Positions 1 through 7,429 of a stretch of 64,000 nt of DNA are shown one piece after another; positions within the stretch are counted from its first letter, which is position 1, and each line of letters starts with the position of its first letter. The notes beneath the pieces were generated by a model, which searched no databases, was not told the DNA's origin, and saw nothing but the letters and a program-made list of their open reading frames with translations. The stretch comes from Acidobacteria bacterium Ga0077551 (lineage in GTDB: Bacteria; Pseudomonadota; Alphaproteobacteria; Caulobacterales; Hyphomonadaceae). The position numbers and the translations under genes were made by a program. The stretch is taken from assembly GCA_001464545.1 (NCBI GenBank), contig LNFC01000022.1, positions 372,001 to 436,000 on the forward strand, in the 5' to 3' direction.

Positions 1-2
1 CC

Positions 3-539
3 AGCGTGCAGCGGCACGTCAACCTGCTCTCGTCGAAGGACTACCAGTCCAATCTCGGCAACCGGTTCGACTACGTCGCAATGTTCATTCCCGGCGAGAA
101 TTTCTTCGCCGCCGCGCTCGAAGAAGCGCCGGATCTGATCGAGAAGGCTATGGGCAAGGCGGTGATCGTGACCACGCCGACGACGCTGATCGCGCTCGCC
201 CGCACGGTCGCCCACCTCTGGCGCCAGCACGAGATGAACGCCAATGCGATGGAGGCCGCCGAGCTCGGCGCCGAGCTTTATGTCCGCATCGGCAAGATGC
301 TGGAGCACATGCAGAAGCTCGGCAAATCGCTCAACGGCTCGGTCGATGCGTTCAACGATGTTATGGGCTCGGTCGACAAGCGCGTCATGCCAACCCTGCG
401 ACGGTTCGAGGAATTGTCGATCGCCCCGCCCGCCAAAACGGCCGCCGAACCGAAGCTGATCGAGGCCCGGGCCAGGCTCTCCGGCGCCTCCGGGGAGCTG
501 GACCTGCCGCCGCCGCGCAAGGCGCTCGCCACAGAATAG
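3..539 (+). CDS. rmuC: RmuC DNA recombination protein, 3'-terminal part
   Basis: The frame is open from the left edge, so this is the C-terminal 178 residues of a longer protein. It holds the RmuC core: a segment [17 protein letters not shown], then [20 protein letters not shown], then a helical stretch ending in [16 protein letters not shown]. RmuC proteins are predicted nuclease-fold proteins that limit rearrangements at inverted repeats, and they usually carry an N-terminal membrane anchor and coiled coil, which would lie outside this window. The gene sits 40 bp upstream of def. An internal GTG at base 6 is not a credible start, because the family core is already under way there. Confidence 0.85.
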   Translation, partial: SVQRHVNLLSSKDYQSNLGNRFDYVAMFIPGENFFAAALEEAPDLIEKAMGKAVIVTTPTTLIALARTVAHLWRQHEMNANAMEAAELGAELYVRIGKMLEHMQKLGKSLNGSVDAFNDVMGSVDKRVMPTLRRFEELSIAPPAKTAAEPKLIEARARLSGASGELDLPPPRKALATE

Positions 540-544
540 ACCCG

Positions 545-573
545 TTGACGCCCATGTAAGGCGTGCATATCTG
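545..573 (+). promoter_or_regulatory. Candidate leaderless promoter of def
   Basis: TTGACG at 545-550, a 17-bp spacer and TATCTG at 568-573 place a transcription start about seven bases downstream, on the A of the def ATG at 580. No Shine-Dalgarno lies before that ATG. The same TTGACG-N17-TATCT arrangement occurs before rpsT. The start site is inferred from spacing only. Confidence 0.45.
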
Positions 574-579
574 ACCCAC

Positions 580-1110
580 ATGGCTATCCGCGAAATCCTC
601 ACTGTCCCCGATCCGCGCCTGAAAGAGGTGTCGAAGCCCGTTGCGGGCCCCGTCACCGATGAGCACCGGGCGCTGATGGATGACATGCTGGAAACCATGT
701 ACGACGCGCCCGGCATTGGCCTTGCGGCCATCCAGATCGGCGTGCCCCTGCGCATCATCGTGATGGATCTCTCCCGCGAGGAAGACGCCCGCGCGCCGCG
801 CTATTTCGTCAACCCGGAAATTCTCGAAACCGTCGAGGAAAAGAAGCCCTATGAAGAAGGCTGCCTGTCGGTACCGGACATCTTCGACGAGGTCGAACGC
901 TCCGCCCGCTGCCGCCTGCGCTATCTCGACTATAACGGCAACCCGGTCGAGGAATGGGCCGAAGACCTTTATGCCGTCTGCATCCAGCACGAGATGGATC
1001 ATCTCGAAGGCACCCTGTTCATTGACCACCTCTCGCGCCTGAAACGCCAGCGCGCGATCGACAAGGTCAAGAAGGCCAAACTCCGCGCCATCCGCGAAGA
1101 CGCGAACTAG
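580..1110 (+). CDS. def: Peptide deformylase
   Basis: This 176-residue enzyme removes the formyl group from the N-terminal methionine of new proteins in the cytoplasm. All three deformylase motifs are present: [10 protein letters not shown] at residues 45-54, EGCLS at 93-97 and HEMDH at 137-141, giving metal ligands Cys95, His137 and His141 and catalytic Glu138. The length is normal. The next gene, fmt, adds the formyl group, the usual bacterial pairing. There is no ribosome-binding site before the ATG; the promoter-like hexamers described separately would make the message leaderless. Confidence 0.97.
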   Translation: MAIREILTVPDPRLKEVSKPVAGPVTDEHRALMDDMLETMYDAPGIGLAAIQIGVPLRIIVMDLSREEDARAPRYFVNPEILETVEEKKPYEEGCLSVPDIFDEVERSARCRLRYLDYNGNPVEEWAEDLYAVCIQHEMDHLEGTLFIDHLSRLKRQRAIDKVKKAKLRAIREDAN

Positions 1111-1152
1111 GCTCGCTTTCCAAGCCGTCCGATTGCCGATAGATCGGCGCGC

Positions 1153-2118
1153 ATGACCCAGCCTCTCCGCATCGCCTTCATGGGAAGCCCTGGCATTGCG
1201 CTTGGCGTGCTTGAAGCCCTTATCGCGGCAGGCCACCAGATCGCCTGCGTCTATTCCCAGCCGCCGCGTCCGGCGGGCCGGGGCCAGAAGCTCACGCCCA
1301 CTCCAGTGCACGCTTTCGCCGAGGCACGCGGCCTGGAAGTACGCACGCCGAAGTCCTTGAAGAAAACGCAGGAGCAGGACGCCTTCGCGGCGCTCAATCT
1401 CGACGCTGCCGTCGTCGTCGCCTACGGCCTGATCCTGCCGCAGCCGATCCTCGACGCGCCGCGCCTCGGCTGTCTCAACATGCACGCCTCGATCCTGCCC
1501 CGCTGGCGCGGCGCCGCGCCGATCCAGCGGGCGATCATGGCCGGCGACACTGAAACCGGTATCGACGCCATGATGATGGAAGCTGGCCTCGACACCGGCC
1601 CGGTTCTCGCCTCCGTCCGTATACCGATCACGCCCGAAGATACGGCCGGCACTTTGCATGACCGGCTCGCAAGTCTCGCCGCAGAGCTCGCCCCACGCGC
1701 CCTTGCCGGCCTTGCCGATGGCAGCCTGAAGCCCGTGCCTCAAATCGAGTACGGAATGACCTACGCCGCAAAGATCACGGCGGATGATCAGCGCATCGAT
1801 TGGTCCAAACCTGCTGCCGACGTAGACTGCAGCATCCGCGGCCTCGCGCCCGCCCCCGGCGCCTGGTGCGAAGCGGACCTGGGACAGGGGCCCGTTCGCT
1901 TAAAGATTCTGTTCAGTGAGCTGACAAACCTCTGGAATCCCGCGCCGCCCGGCACGCTGCTGGACGACCAACTCGCAGTCGCCTGCGGGGACGGCCGTGC
2001 CGTGCGCCTGCTCAAACTTCAGAAGCCGGGCGGCAAGCCGCTGGATGCTCGCGACTTCCTTGCGGGCACGCCACTGAAGGCTGACCATCAGCTGGGCTCT
2101 AACCCTAGCGCCGATTGA
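1153..2118 (+). CDS. fmt: Methionyl-tRNA formyltransferase
   Basis: This 321-residue enzyme formylates initiator methionyl-tRNA using 10-formyltetrahydrofolate. The formyltransferase fold shows [20 protein letters not shown] at residues 109-128, with the catalytic Asn109-His111 pair, and [12 protein letters not shown] further on with the catalytic Asp. The C-terminal third matches the tRNA-binding domain in position and length. It follows def by 42 bp on the same strand. No clear Shine-Dalgarno precedes the ATG. Confidence 0.96.
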   Translation: MTQPLRIAFMGSPGIALGVLEALIAAGHQIACVYSQPPRPAGRGQKLTPTPVHAFAEARGLEVRTPKSLKKTQEQDAFAALNLDAAVVVAYGLILPQPILDAPRLGCLNMHASILPRWRGAAPIQRAIMAGDTETGIDAMMMEAGLDTGPVLASVRIPITPEDTAGTLHDRLASLAAELAPRALAGLADGSLKPVPQIEYGMTYAAKITADDQRIDWSKPAADVDCSIRGLAPAPGAWCEADLGQGPVRLKILFSELTNLWNPAPPGTLLDDQLAVACGDGRAVRLLKLQKPGGKPLDARDFLAGTPLKADHQLGSNPSAD

Positions 2119-2168
2119 CACCCTTTGCGGGCTATCTGAAGATTTGGATGAGGGGCAGGGGGCGCGGC

Positions 2169-2915
2169 ATGAGTTCAGGCACAATAAACGCCGCACCAGC
2201 AGCACTGCCGAGCGAACGGCCGCAATTCTTTGCCCGCTCAGCGCTTGTCATGGCGGCCATAATCGTTCTGAGTTTTCCGCTGACCTATTATTTGCCTGTC
2301 CTTTCGGGCACGCGTGCCTTCGATACCCTTTATCATGTGCATGCGCTTGTCTTCTTTGCCTGGATTGCCTTGTACGTCTGGCAGACGCAGCTCGCAGCGC
2401 GTGGCCAAATTGCGCGTCACCGGGAGATCGGTCTTGCCGGGTTTGCGTTGACGGGCGCAATGATCCCGCTCGGCTACTGGATTGCCCAACGCGCCGCGGT
2501 GCACCGCATCGCCGCCGGGCGCGAAAATCCCTACGAGTTTACCTGGTACAATGTCGTCGACATCACTTCCTTTGCATTACTGATGGCAGCGTCGATCCTG
2601 CTGGTGACCCGCCACCAGGAATGGCATCGCAGGCTGACATTCACCGCGGCCGCTTACCTCACGCTTGATGCCGCAACGCGATGGACACTGAAGATCCCGG
2701 GGGTTGAGCCCTTCATTCTGGATATCGCAAGCTACGCCGTGCTGTATCCCTTCCTCGCCGCGCTCGCGCTATTCGACTGGCGGACTCTTGGCCGCCTGCA
2801 CCCCGCCACGGTCGCCTGCACACTGGTCTTGCTTCCGCTTCATCTGTCCAGCGCCTGGGTTGCGCGATCAGACTGGTGGAACAATCTCGCACCCGGCCTG
2901 ATCGGCCCACCTTGA
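2169..2915 (+). CDS. Multi-pass membrane protein of unknown function
   Basis: A 248-residue integral membrane protein with about seven hydrophobic helices (for example ALVMAAIIVLSFPLTYYLPV near the N terminus and FAWIALYVW soon after). A conserved-looking HREIGLAGFALTGAMIPLGY lies between two helices. I do not recognise a named family. I chose the ATG at 2169 because a purine-rich GAGGGGCAGGGGG stretch lies just upstream; the frame is open back to a TTG at 2115 overlapping the end of fmt, but that adds a non-hydrophobic Arg/Gly tail. It is the first of three genes inserted between fmt and truA. Confidence 0.7.
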   Translation: MSSGTINAAPAALPSERPQFFARSALVMAAIIVLSFPLTYYLPVLSGTRAFDTLYHVHALVFFAWIALYVWQTQLAARGQIARHREIGLAGFALTGAMIPLGYWIAQRAAVHRIAAGRENPYEFTWYNVVDITSFALLMAASILLVTRHQEWHRRLTFTAAAYLTLDAATRWTLKIPGVEPFILDIASYAVLYPFLAALALFDWRTLGRLHPATVACTLVLLPLHLSSAWVARSDWWNNLAPGLIGPP

Positions 2916-2924
2916 GGCAAACAC

Positions 2925-3428
2925 ATGATCGATTTCTGGACCCGCGTTGCCCGGCCTGAAGACATGGATGCCATCGGCGCACTCAGCGACGAAGCTTTCG
3001 GCCTCGCCTTCAATTCACAGGATGAGAGCCGGCTCATTCGCCAACTGCACGCGGACGGTGACAGCCTTGTCTCGCTCGTCGCCGAGAACGACAAGGGAAT
3101 CATCGGACATATCGAGTTCTTCCGTATCCTGATCGATGGACAGCCCATCGGCGCGGGGCTTGGCCCGATGAGTGCAAAGCCCGGCCTGCAGAAATCCGGC
3201 ATCGGCAGCTACCTCGTTCGCACCGGCCTCGAGGAACTCGACATGCTCGGTGAAACGATCGTCTTTGTACTGGGGCACCAGAACTACTATCCGCGTTTCG
3301 GGTTTGAACCCGGGACGGCCGCGCCTTTCACGTCCCCCTGGTCCGGCCCCCATTTCATGGCCATCCGTCTCGCTCCGGGCGGCCCGGCCTCGGGCACGCT
3401 CACCTATCCCCGCGCATTCTCAGGCTGA
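2925..3428 (+). CDS. GNAT family N-acetyltransferase (YhbS-like)
   Basis: A 167-residue acetyltransferase of the GNAT fold. The acetyl-CoA binding motif A is visible as GPMSAKPGLQKSGIGSYLVR (the Q-x-x-G-I-G element), followed by the beta-strand IVFVLGHQNYYPRFGFEPG typical of YhbS-type members. These proteins transfer an acetyl group from acetyl-CoA to an amine; the acceptor cannot be told from sequence. The gene begins nine bases after the membrane-protein gene and precedes the SemiSWEET gene by 13 bp, so all three are probably co-transcribed. Confidence 0.85.
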   Translation: MIDFWTRVARPEDMDAIGALSDEAFGLAFNSQDESRLIRQLHADGDSLVSLVAENDKGIIGHIEFFRILIDGQPIGAGLGPMSAKPGLQKSGIGSYLVRTGLEELDMLGETIVFVLGHQNYYPRFGFEPGTAAPFTSPWSGPHFMAIRLAPGGPASGTLTYPRAFSG

Positions 3429-3441
3429 AAAGGCCCCCTCC

Positions 3442-3714
3442 ATGCAACTCGCCCCCATCGAACTCCTCGGCCTCGTCGCGGGCGCGTTCGGCACGTTTGC
3501 GGCCGCGCCGCAGGCCGTGAAGATCATCCAGACCAAACAGGCACGCGACATCTCGCTGACGACCTATCTGATGGCGATGACCGGCGGCATTCTCTGGGGC
3601 CTCTATGGCTGGTTCGAAGGCTCGCTCAGCATCGTCTTCTGGAACGGCGTGTCACTGCTGATGTGCGCCTCGATCATCTGGCTGAAACTGCGCCACTCGG
3701 GCGAGCCCGGTTGA
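3442..3714 (+). CDS. SemiSWEET / PQ-loop transporter
   Basis: A 90-residue protein with three predicted transmembrane helices, the size of a bacterial SemiSWEET half-transporter that dimerises to carry sugars. The PQ-loop signature is the segment [19 protein letters not shown] in the first helix and loop, followed by a Tyr-Leu-Met helix with GILWGLYG. The open frame extends upstream inside the GNAT gene, but the product homologous to SemiSWEET starts at the ATG at 3442. Substrate unknown. Confidence 0.88.
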   Translation: MQLAPIELLGLVAGAFGTFAAAPQAVKIIQTKQARDISLTTYLMAMTGGILWGLYGWFEGSLSIVFWNGVSLLMCASIIWLKLRHSGEPG

Positions 3715-3745
3715 CCAAACCGCCCCGGGCTGGCAGCGCCGTTCC

Positions 3746-4483
3746 ATGCCCCGCTACAAGCTCCTGATCGAATACCATGGCGGCCCGTACCAGGGCTGGA
3801 TGAGGCTGCCGGGCATCCCGACCGTTCAGGGCGCGCTTGAAGAGGCGGCGGCGAAGATCGAAGGCGCCCCGGTCGATGTAATCGGCGCCGGGCGCACCGA
3901 TTCCGGTGTCCATGCGACGGGGCAGGTGGCGCACCTCAATCTCTCGTTGGACCGGCCCGAGAAGATCGCCGACGCGATGAACTTCCATTTGCGCCCGCAT
4001 CCGATTGCCGTGCTCAGGGCCCAAAAGGAGAGCGAGGATTTCCACGCCCGCTTCTCCGCCGCATCGCGCCATTACCGCTATGTCATCGTCAACCGCCGCG
4101 CCGACCTTGCGCTGGAGCGCGGCCTTGCCTGGCGCGTCGCGTCAAAGCTGGACGCGGGCGCGATGCACGCCGCCGCGCAGCTTCTCCTCGGCAACCACGA
4201 CTTTACCACCTTCCGCGACACCGCCTGTCAGGCGGCCAGCCCCGTCAAGACACTCGACCGGCTCGACGTCGCCCGCTCCGGTGACCGGGTCGAGATCACC
4301 TGCTCGGCGCAAAGTTTCCTGCACCGCCAGGTCCGCTCGATGGTCGGCAGCCTCGTCGAGGTCGGGCGCGGCTATCATCGTCCCGAATGGATCGCCGAAA
4401 TTCTGCAGGCCGCCGACCGTACCGCCTGCGGCCCGGTCGCGCCTTCGGATGGCCTGTTTCTGGAACGCGTGGATTATCCTTAG
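3746..4483 (+). CDS. truA: tRNA pseudouridine(38-40) synthase
   Basis: This 245-residue enzyme converts uridines 38-40 in the tRNA anticodon arm to pseudouridine. The catalytic motif [14 protein letters not shown] carries the nucleophile Asp52. The C-terminal half shows the paired-domain signature [17 protein letters not shown]. In many alphaproteobacteria truA lies next to fmt and def; here three small genes separate them. The length is normal for the family. Confidence 0.96.
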   Translation: MPRYKLLIEYHGGPYQGWMRLPGIPTVQGALEEAAAKIEGAPVDVIGAGRTDSGVHATGQVAHLNLSLDRPEKIADAMNFHLRPHPIAVLRAQKESEDFHARFSAASRHYRYVIVNRRADLALERGLAWRVASKLDAGAMHAAAQLLLGNHDFTTFRDTACQAASPVKTLDRLDVARSGDRVEITCSAQSFLHRQVRSMVGSLVEVGRGYHRPEWIAEILQAADRTACGPVAPSDGLFLERVDYP

Positions 4484-4631
4484 CGTCCACGTGCAATGAT
4501 CCGTTACTCGCCGCTGGCCGCTTCGCGATCGTCTGCTTCCCATCAATCGATGCCTTCGCGCCACCAGGTGGCTCTCGCCATGCACACGGGGCTCGGGTAG
4601 AATGTGTGTCAGGCTGCAGGAGGGAAAAGTC

Positions 4632-5375
4632 ATGGGGATAAGGCTTGCGGGCGTCTGGGTCGCGGCAACCATGTTCGCGGTCGCCGGCTGCAGTGTAGAG
4701 ACGCCTGATGGTGCTTCGGCCGACGCGGTCGCAGAAAGCCCCGCCGCCGTCGCAGACGCGGCGCCGGACACGGCCGCCCCCGCGACAGCTGCTGTCCCTG
4801 TCTCATCCACGCTGCTCCAGCGGGCGTCGGAACTTGCCTCTGCGAAGACGCTCCATTTCGAAGTGACGGGGATCGTGACAGATCCGCATGTCCAGATCCC
4901 GGCTGACGACGCCGACCAATATGGAGACGTTGTCGAGAAAGTGACGCTGTCATTCGACTGGGATGTCGAAGCGGGCACGATCCTCGGGACCCCCGCGTTC
5001 CAGAATTATCCCGCCACGGTTTCGAACCTCGTGGGGATGGAGGCCACATGCCCGCCGGGCGAAATGTTGGGACCCTACGAGCATTTCGACGTCGCTGAAA
5101 TTAAACCGAATGGCGCGGGCGCCATCGAACTGCTCGGCCGGCGCAAGCATCCTGATACAGCCGTTGCGGAATCATGTGGCACCGGGCGCAGGACGTATGC
5201 AGCCGCTGACCGGGCGGTCTCCACTTGGATTGCGCCGCCAGATCTTCGCGGACTGGAAATTGCGGCCCTGGTGCCAACCCAGACCGGCATCAAGTTTACG
5301 CCGGACGGCATGTCCGTTGTCACGACAGCCGAGAACAACAACTGGGTTTGGACCTTCACGCCGTCGGCCAAATGA
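4632..5375 (+). CDS. Secreted lipoprotein of unknown function
   Basis: A 247-residue predicted lipoprotein. The N terminus is a signal peptide ending in a lipobox FAVAGC, followed by an Ala/Pro/Asp-rich linker. The rest looks like a soluble beta-rich domain and shows no family I recognise. I chose the ATG at 4632 because AGGAGGGAAA lies seven bases before it, and because starting at the upstream in-frame ATG at 4602 would bury the signal peptide. It is flanked by truA and an acyl-CoA dehydrogenase, neither of which suggests a role. Confidence 0.75.
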   Translation: MGIRLAGVWVAATMFAVAGCSVETPDGASADAVAESPAAVADAAPDTAAPATAAVPVSSTLLQRASELASAKTLHFEVTGIVTDPHVQIPADDADQYGDVVEKVTLSFDWDVEAGTILGTPAFQNYPATVSNLVGMEATCPPGEMLGPYEHFDVAEIKPNGAGAIELLGRRKHPDTAVAESCGTGRRTYAAADRAVSTWIAPPDLRGLEIAALVPTQTGIKFTPDGMSVVTTAENNNWVWTFTPSAK

Positions 5376-5466
5376 TTTTGTCGCTACCCGGCCTGACGCG
5401 AAGGCAATCTTTGCCCCCTGCCGGATCAGGGCTAGCCTCCCGCTCAAACGAACAGGGAGAGAAACT

Positions 5467-6702
5467 ATGGCCATCGATTTCACGATTCCGGAAGACGCCA
5501 AGGAAGTGCGCGAGCGCGTGCGTCTCTGGGTGCAGAACGAGTGCCTTCCCGCCGAAAAGGAAATGGCGGCCGGCAAGCCCTACAAGACCGTACTGAAGGA
5601 GCTGCGCACCAAAGCGCGCAAGCAGGGCCTCTGGCTTCCCTTCTTCCCGGTCGAGCATGGCGGCATGGGTCTCGGCCCCCTCGCCAACGCTCTGGTGCAG
5701 ATGGAACTCGGCCACAGCCATCTCGGCGCCCTGTCGATGAATTCTCAGGGTCCGGACGATGCGACCATGCTGACGCTGCTCGCCCACGGCACGGACTTCC
5801 AGAAAGAGAAGTACCTGAAGCCGCTGATCAACGGCGAAAAGCGCATCTGCTATTCGATGACCGAGAAAGCCGCCGGCGCTGACGCGACCGGCATGCAGAC
5901 CACCGCCGTCAAGGACGGCAAGGGCAACTACGTGCTCAACGGCGAGAAATGGTTCTCGTCCGCGGCGACCGCGGCCGACATCGCCGTCGTGATGGCGAAG
6001 ACCAATCCGGAAGCGCCGCGCCACCAGCAATACTCCACCTTCATCGTCGAGCTGCCGAACCCCGGCTACCGCATCATCCGCGACATCCCGACCATGGCTG
6101 TCCACGGCAAGCACTATACCGAGATGGGCGGCGGCCATGCCGAAGTCGCCATCGAGAACCTTATCGTGCCGGAAGAAAACCTGCTCGGCGGGGAAGGGAT
6201 GGGCTTTGCGATGGGCCAGCACCGGCTCGCCTACGGGCGCCTGCGCCACGGCATGCACAACGTCGCCATGGCGCAGCGCGCACTTGATCTGGCCACGGAA
6301 CATGTCACCAAGCGCACGACCTTCGGCAAGGGCCTCGAAGACCGCCAAGGCGTCCAATTCATGCTGGCCGATTGCGCCAGCAAGATCTACATCGCCCGCC
6401 TGATGCTGATGCACATCGCCTACAAGGCCGAGAACGGCATGGACATCCGCCAGGAGAACGGCATCGCCAAGGTCTACCTCGCCAACATGGTGCATGACGT
6501 GGTCGACACCGCCATCCAGCTGCACGGCGCGCTCGGCTATTCGCTCGATACACCGCTCGCTGCCTGGTACACGCACATCCGCTCGCAGCGCCTCGTTGAC
6601 GGTCCAGACGAGGTCCACAAGTGGATCACCGGCAAGAACGTCATCCGCGCCTTCAAGAAGGACGGCACGACGGCCGCAGCCGCCGGCGGCGACTTGCTCT
6701 AG
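5467..6702 (+). CDS. Acyl-CoA dehydrogenase family protein
   Basis: A 411-residue flavoprotein of the acyl-CoA dehydrogenase family, which introduces a double bond between C2 and C3 of an acyl-CoA and passes electrons to ETF. The middle region holds the FAD/substrate-binding stretch ICYSMTEKAAGADATGMQT, and the C-terminal four-helix bundle holds AIQLHGALGYSLDTPLAAWY and the terminal DGPDEVHKW. It most resembles the ACAD10/11-like branch. The start follows AGGGAGAGAA. Substrate chain length cannot be read from sequence. Its TAG stop overlaps the stop of the convergent small gene within one CTAG. Confidence 0.9.
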   Translation: MAIDFTIPEDAKEVRERVRLWVQNECLPAEKEMAAGKPYKTVLKELRTKARKQGLWLPFFPVEHGGMGLGPLANALVQMELGHSHLGALSMNSQGPDDATMLTLLAHGTDFQKEKYLKPLINGEKRICYSMTEKAAGADATGMQTTAVKDGKGNYVLNGEKWFSSAATAADIAVVMAKTNPEAPRHQQYSTFIVELPNPGYRIIRDIPTMAVHGKHYTEMGGGHAEVAIENLIVPEENLLGGEGMGFAMGQHRLAYGRLRHGMHNVAMAQRALDLATEHVTKRTTFGKGLEDRQGVQFMLADCASKIYIARLMLMHIAYKAENGMDIRQENGIAKVYLANMVHDVVDTAIQLHGALGYSLDTPLAAWYTHIRSQRLVDGPDEVHKWITGKNVIRAFKKDGTTAAAAGGDLL

Positions 6703-6905
6703 TCCTTGCGGCGGAAGAGGCCGCGAAACAGCGGCCATTGCCACATCACGAGGCCGGTCAGCGCGAGTCCGGGGAAAATCACGTACTTCGTCGTGTCGGC
6801 GAAGAACGGATTTTCCACCAGCGGCGTATAGACATAGGCAAACAGGATCATGCCGCCGGTGATGTGCAACCAGCGCATGATTTCCTTCGTGAAACTTCCG
6901 CCCAT
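6699..6905 (-). CDS. Small membrane protein, unknown function
   Basis: A 68-residue protein with two predicted membrane helices: one containing the segment ITGGMILFAYVYTPL and one containing VIFPGLALTGLVMWQWP. It ends in a basic tail RGLFRRKD. I chose the ATG at 6905 because AAGGAGACGGG lies just upstream; the frame is open further back but that extension is Arg/His-rich and unsupported. It is convergent with the acyl-CoA dehydrogenase and shares the CTAG containing both stop codons. No family recognised. Confidence 0.6.
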   Translation of the reverse strand: MGGSFTKEIMRWLHITGGMILFAYVYTPLVENPFFADTTKYVIFPGLALTGLVMWQWPLFRGLFRRKD

Positions 6906-6973
6906 CGCCCGTCTCCTTGCCGATGTCCTAATATGGCGCGGTACGTGCAACCCGGCGAGCCCCGGCGTCAATC

Positions 6974-7002
6974 TGGACAGGCCGGGTCCGCCGCCCTAGC
7001 CT
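6974..7002 (+). promoter_or_regulatory. Candidate leaderless promoter of the EthD gene
   Basis: TGGACA at 6974-6979 (five of six matches to TTGACA), a 17-bp spacer and TAGCCT at 6997-7002 predict transcription starting on the A of the ATG at 7009. There is no Shine-Dalgarno. The prediction rests on spacing and hexamer match only. Confidence 0.45.
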
Positions 7003-7008
7003 CGCGCC

Positions 7009-7377
7009 ATGATCAAGCTCACCTTCTGCCTGCGCCGCCTGCCGCATCTCAGCCGCGAGGATTTCCAGCGCTATTGGCGCGAAACCCATGCGCCTCTCGT
7101 AGCCGCCCGGGCGAAGACGCTGGGCATCGTAAAGTACGAGCAGGTCCACACCGGCTTTGACGCCCTGAACGTCGGCATCCAGGCCTCTCGCGGCGGACCG
7201 GAGCCGTATGACGGCATTGCCGAAATCTGGTTCGAGAGCGAAGAGTCGATGGCCATCGCGGGCCAGAACCCCGGCGCCGCCGAAGCAGCCCGCGACCTGC
7301 TGGAAGACGAGCGCAAGTTCATCGACCTTGCCAACTCGCCCCTCTGGTTCAACCGCGTGCACACGATAGTCAGCTAG
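7009..7377 (+). CDS. EthD domain protein
   Basis: A 122-residue protein of the EthD family (dimeric alpha-beta barrel ferredoxin-like fold). The start MIKLTFCLRRLPHLSREDFQ and the following WRETHAPLV are the family hallmark, and the segment GIAEIWFES is the matching second strand. EthD was first described with ethyl-ether-degrading P450s, but most members have no defined reaction. It stands alone between a small convergent gene and glnD. Confidence 0.88.
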   Translation: MIKLTFCLRRLPHLSREDFQRYWRETHAPLVAARAKTLGIVKYEQVHTGFDALNVGIQASRGGPEPYDGIAEIWFESEESMAIAGQNPGAAEAARDLLEDERKFIDLANSPLWFNRVHTIVS

Positions 7378-7429
7378 TGCGGCCCTCTGACCATAGGCGC
7401 CGCCCGCAAACCTGCTATCCTGACGACCG

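Noticed and set aside
385..1743. Long minus-strand open frame (452 codons) across def and fmt
   Set aside because: It is antisense to two genes with strong family motifs, its residues are low-complexity Arg/Gly/Asp, and it has no recognisable domain. High GC produces such antisense frames.
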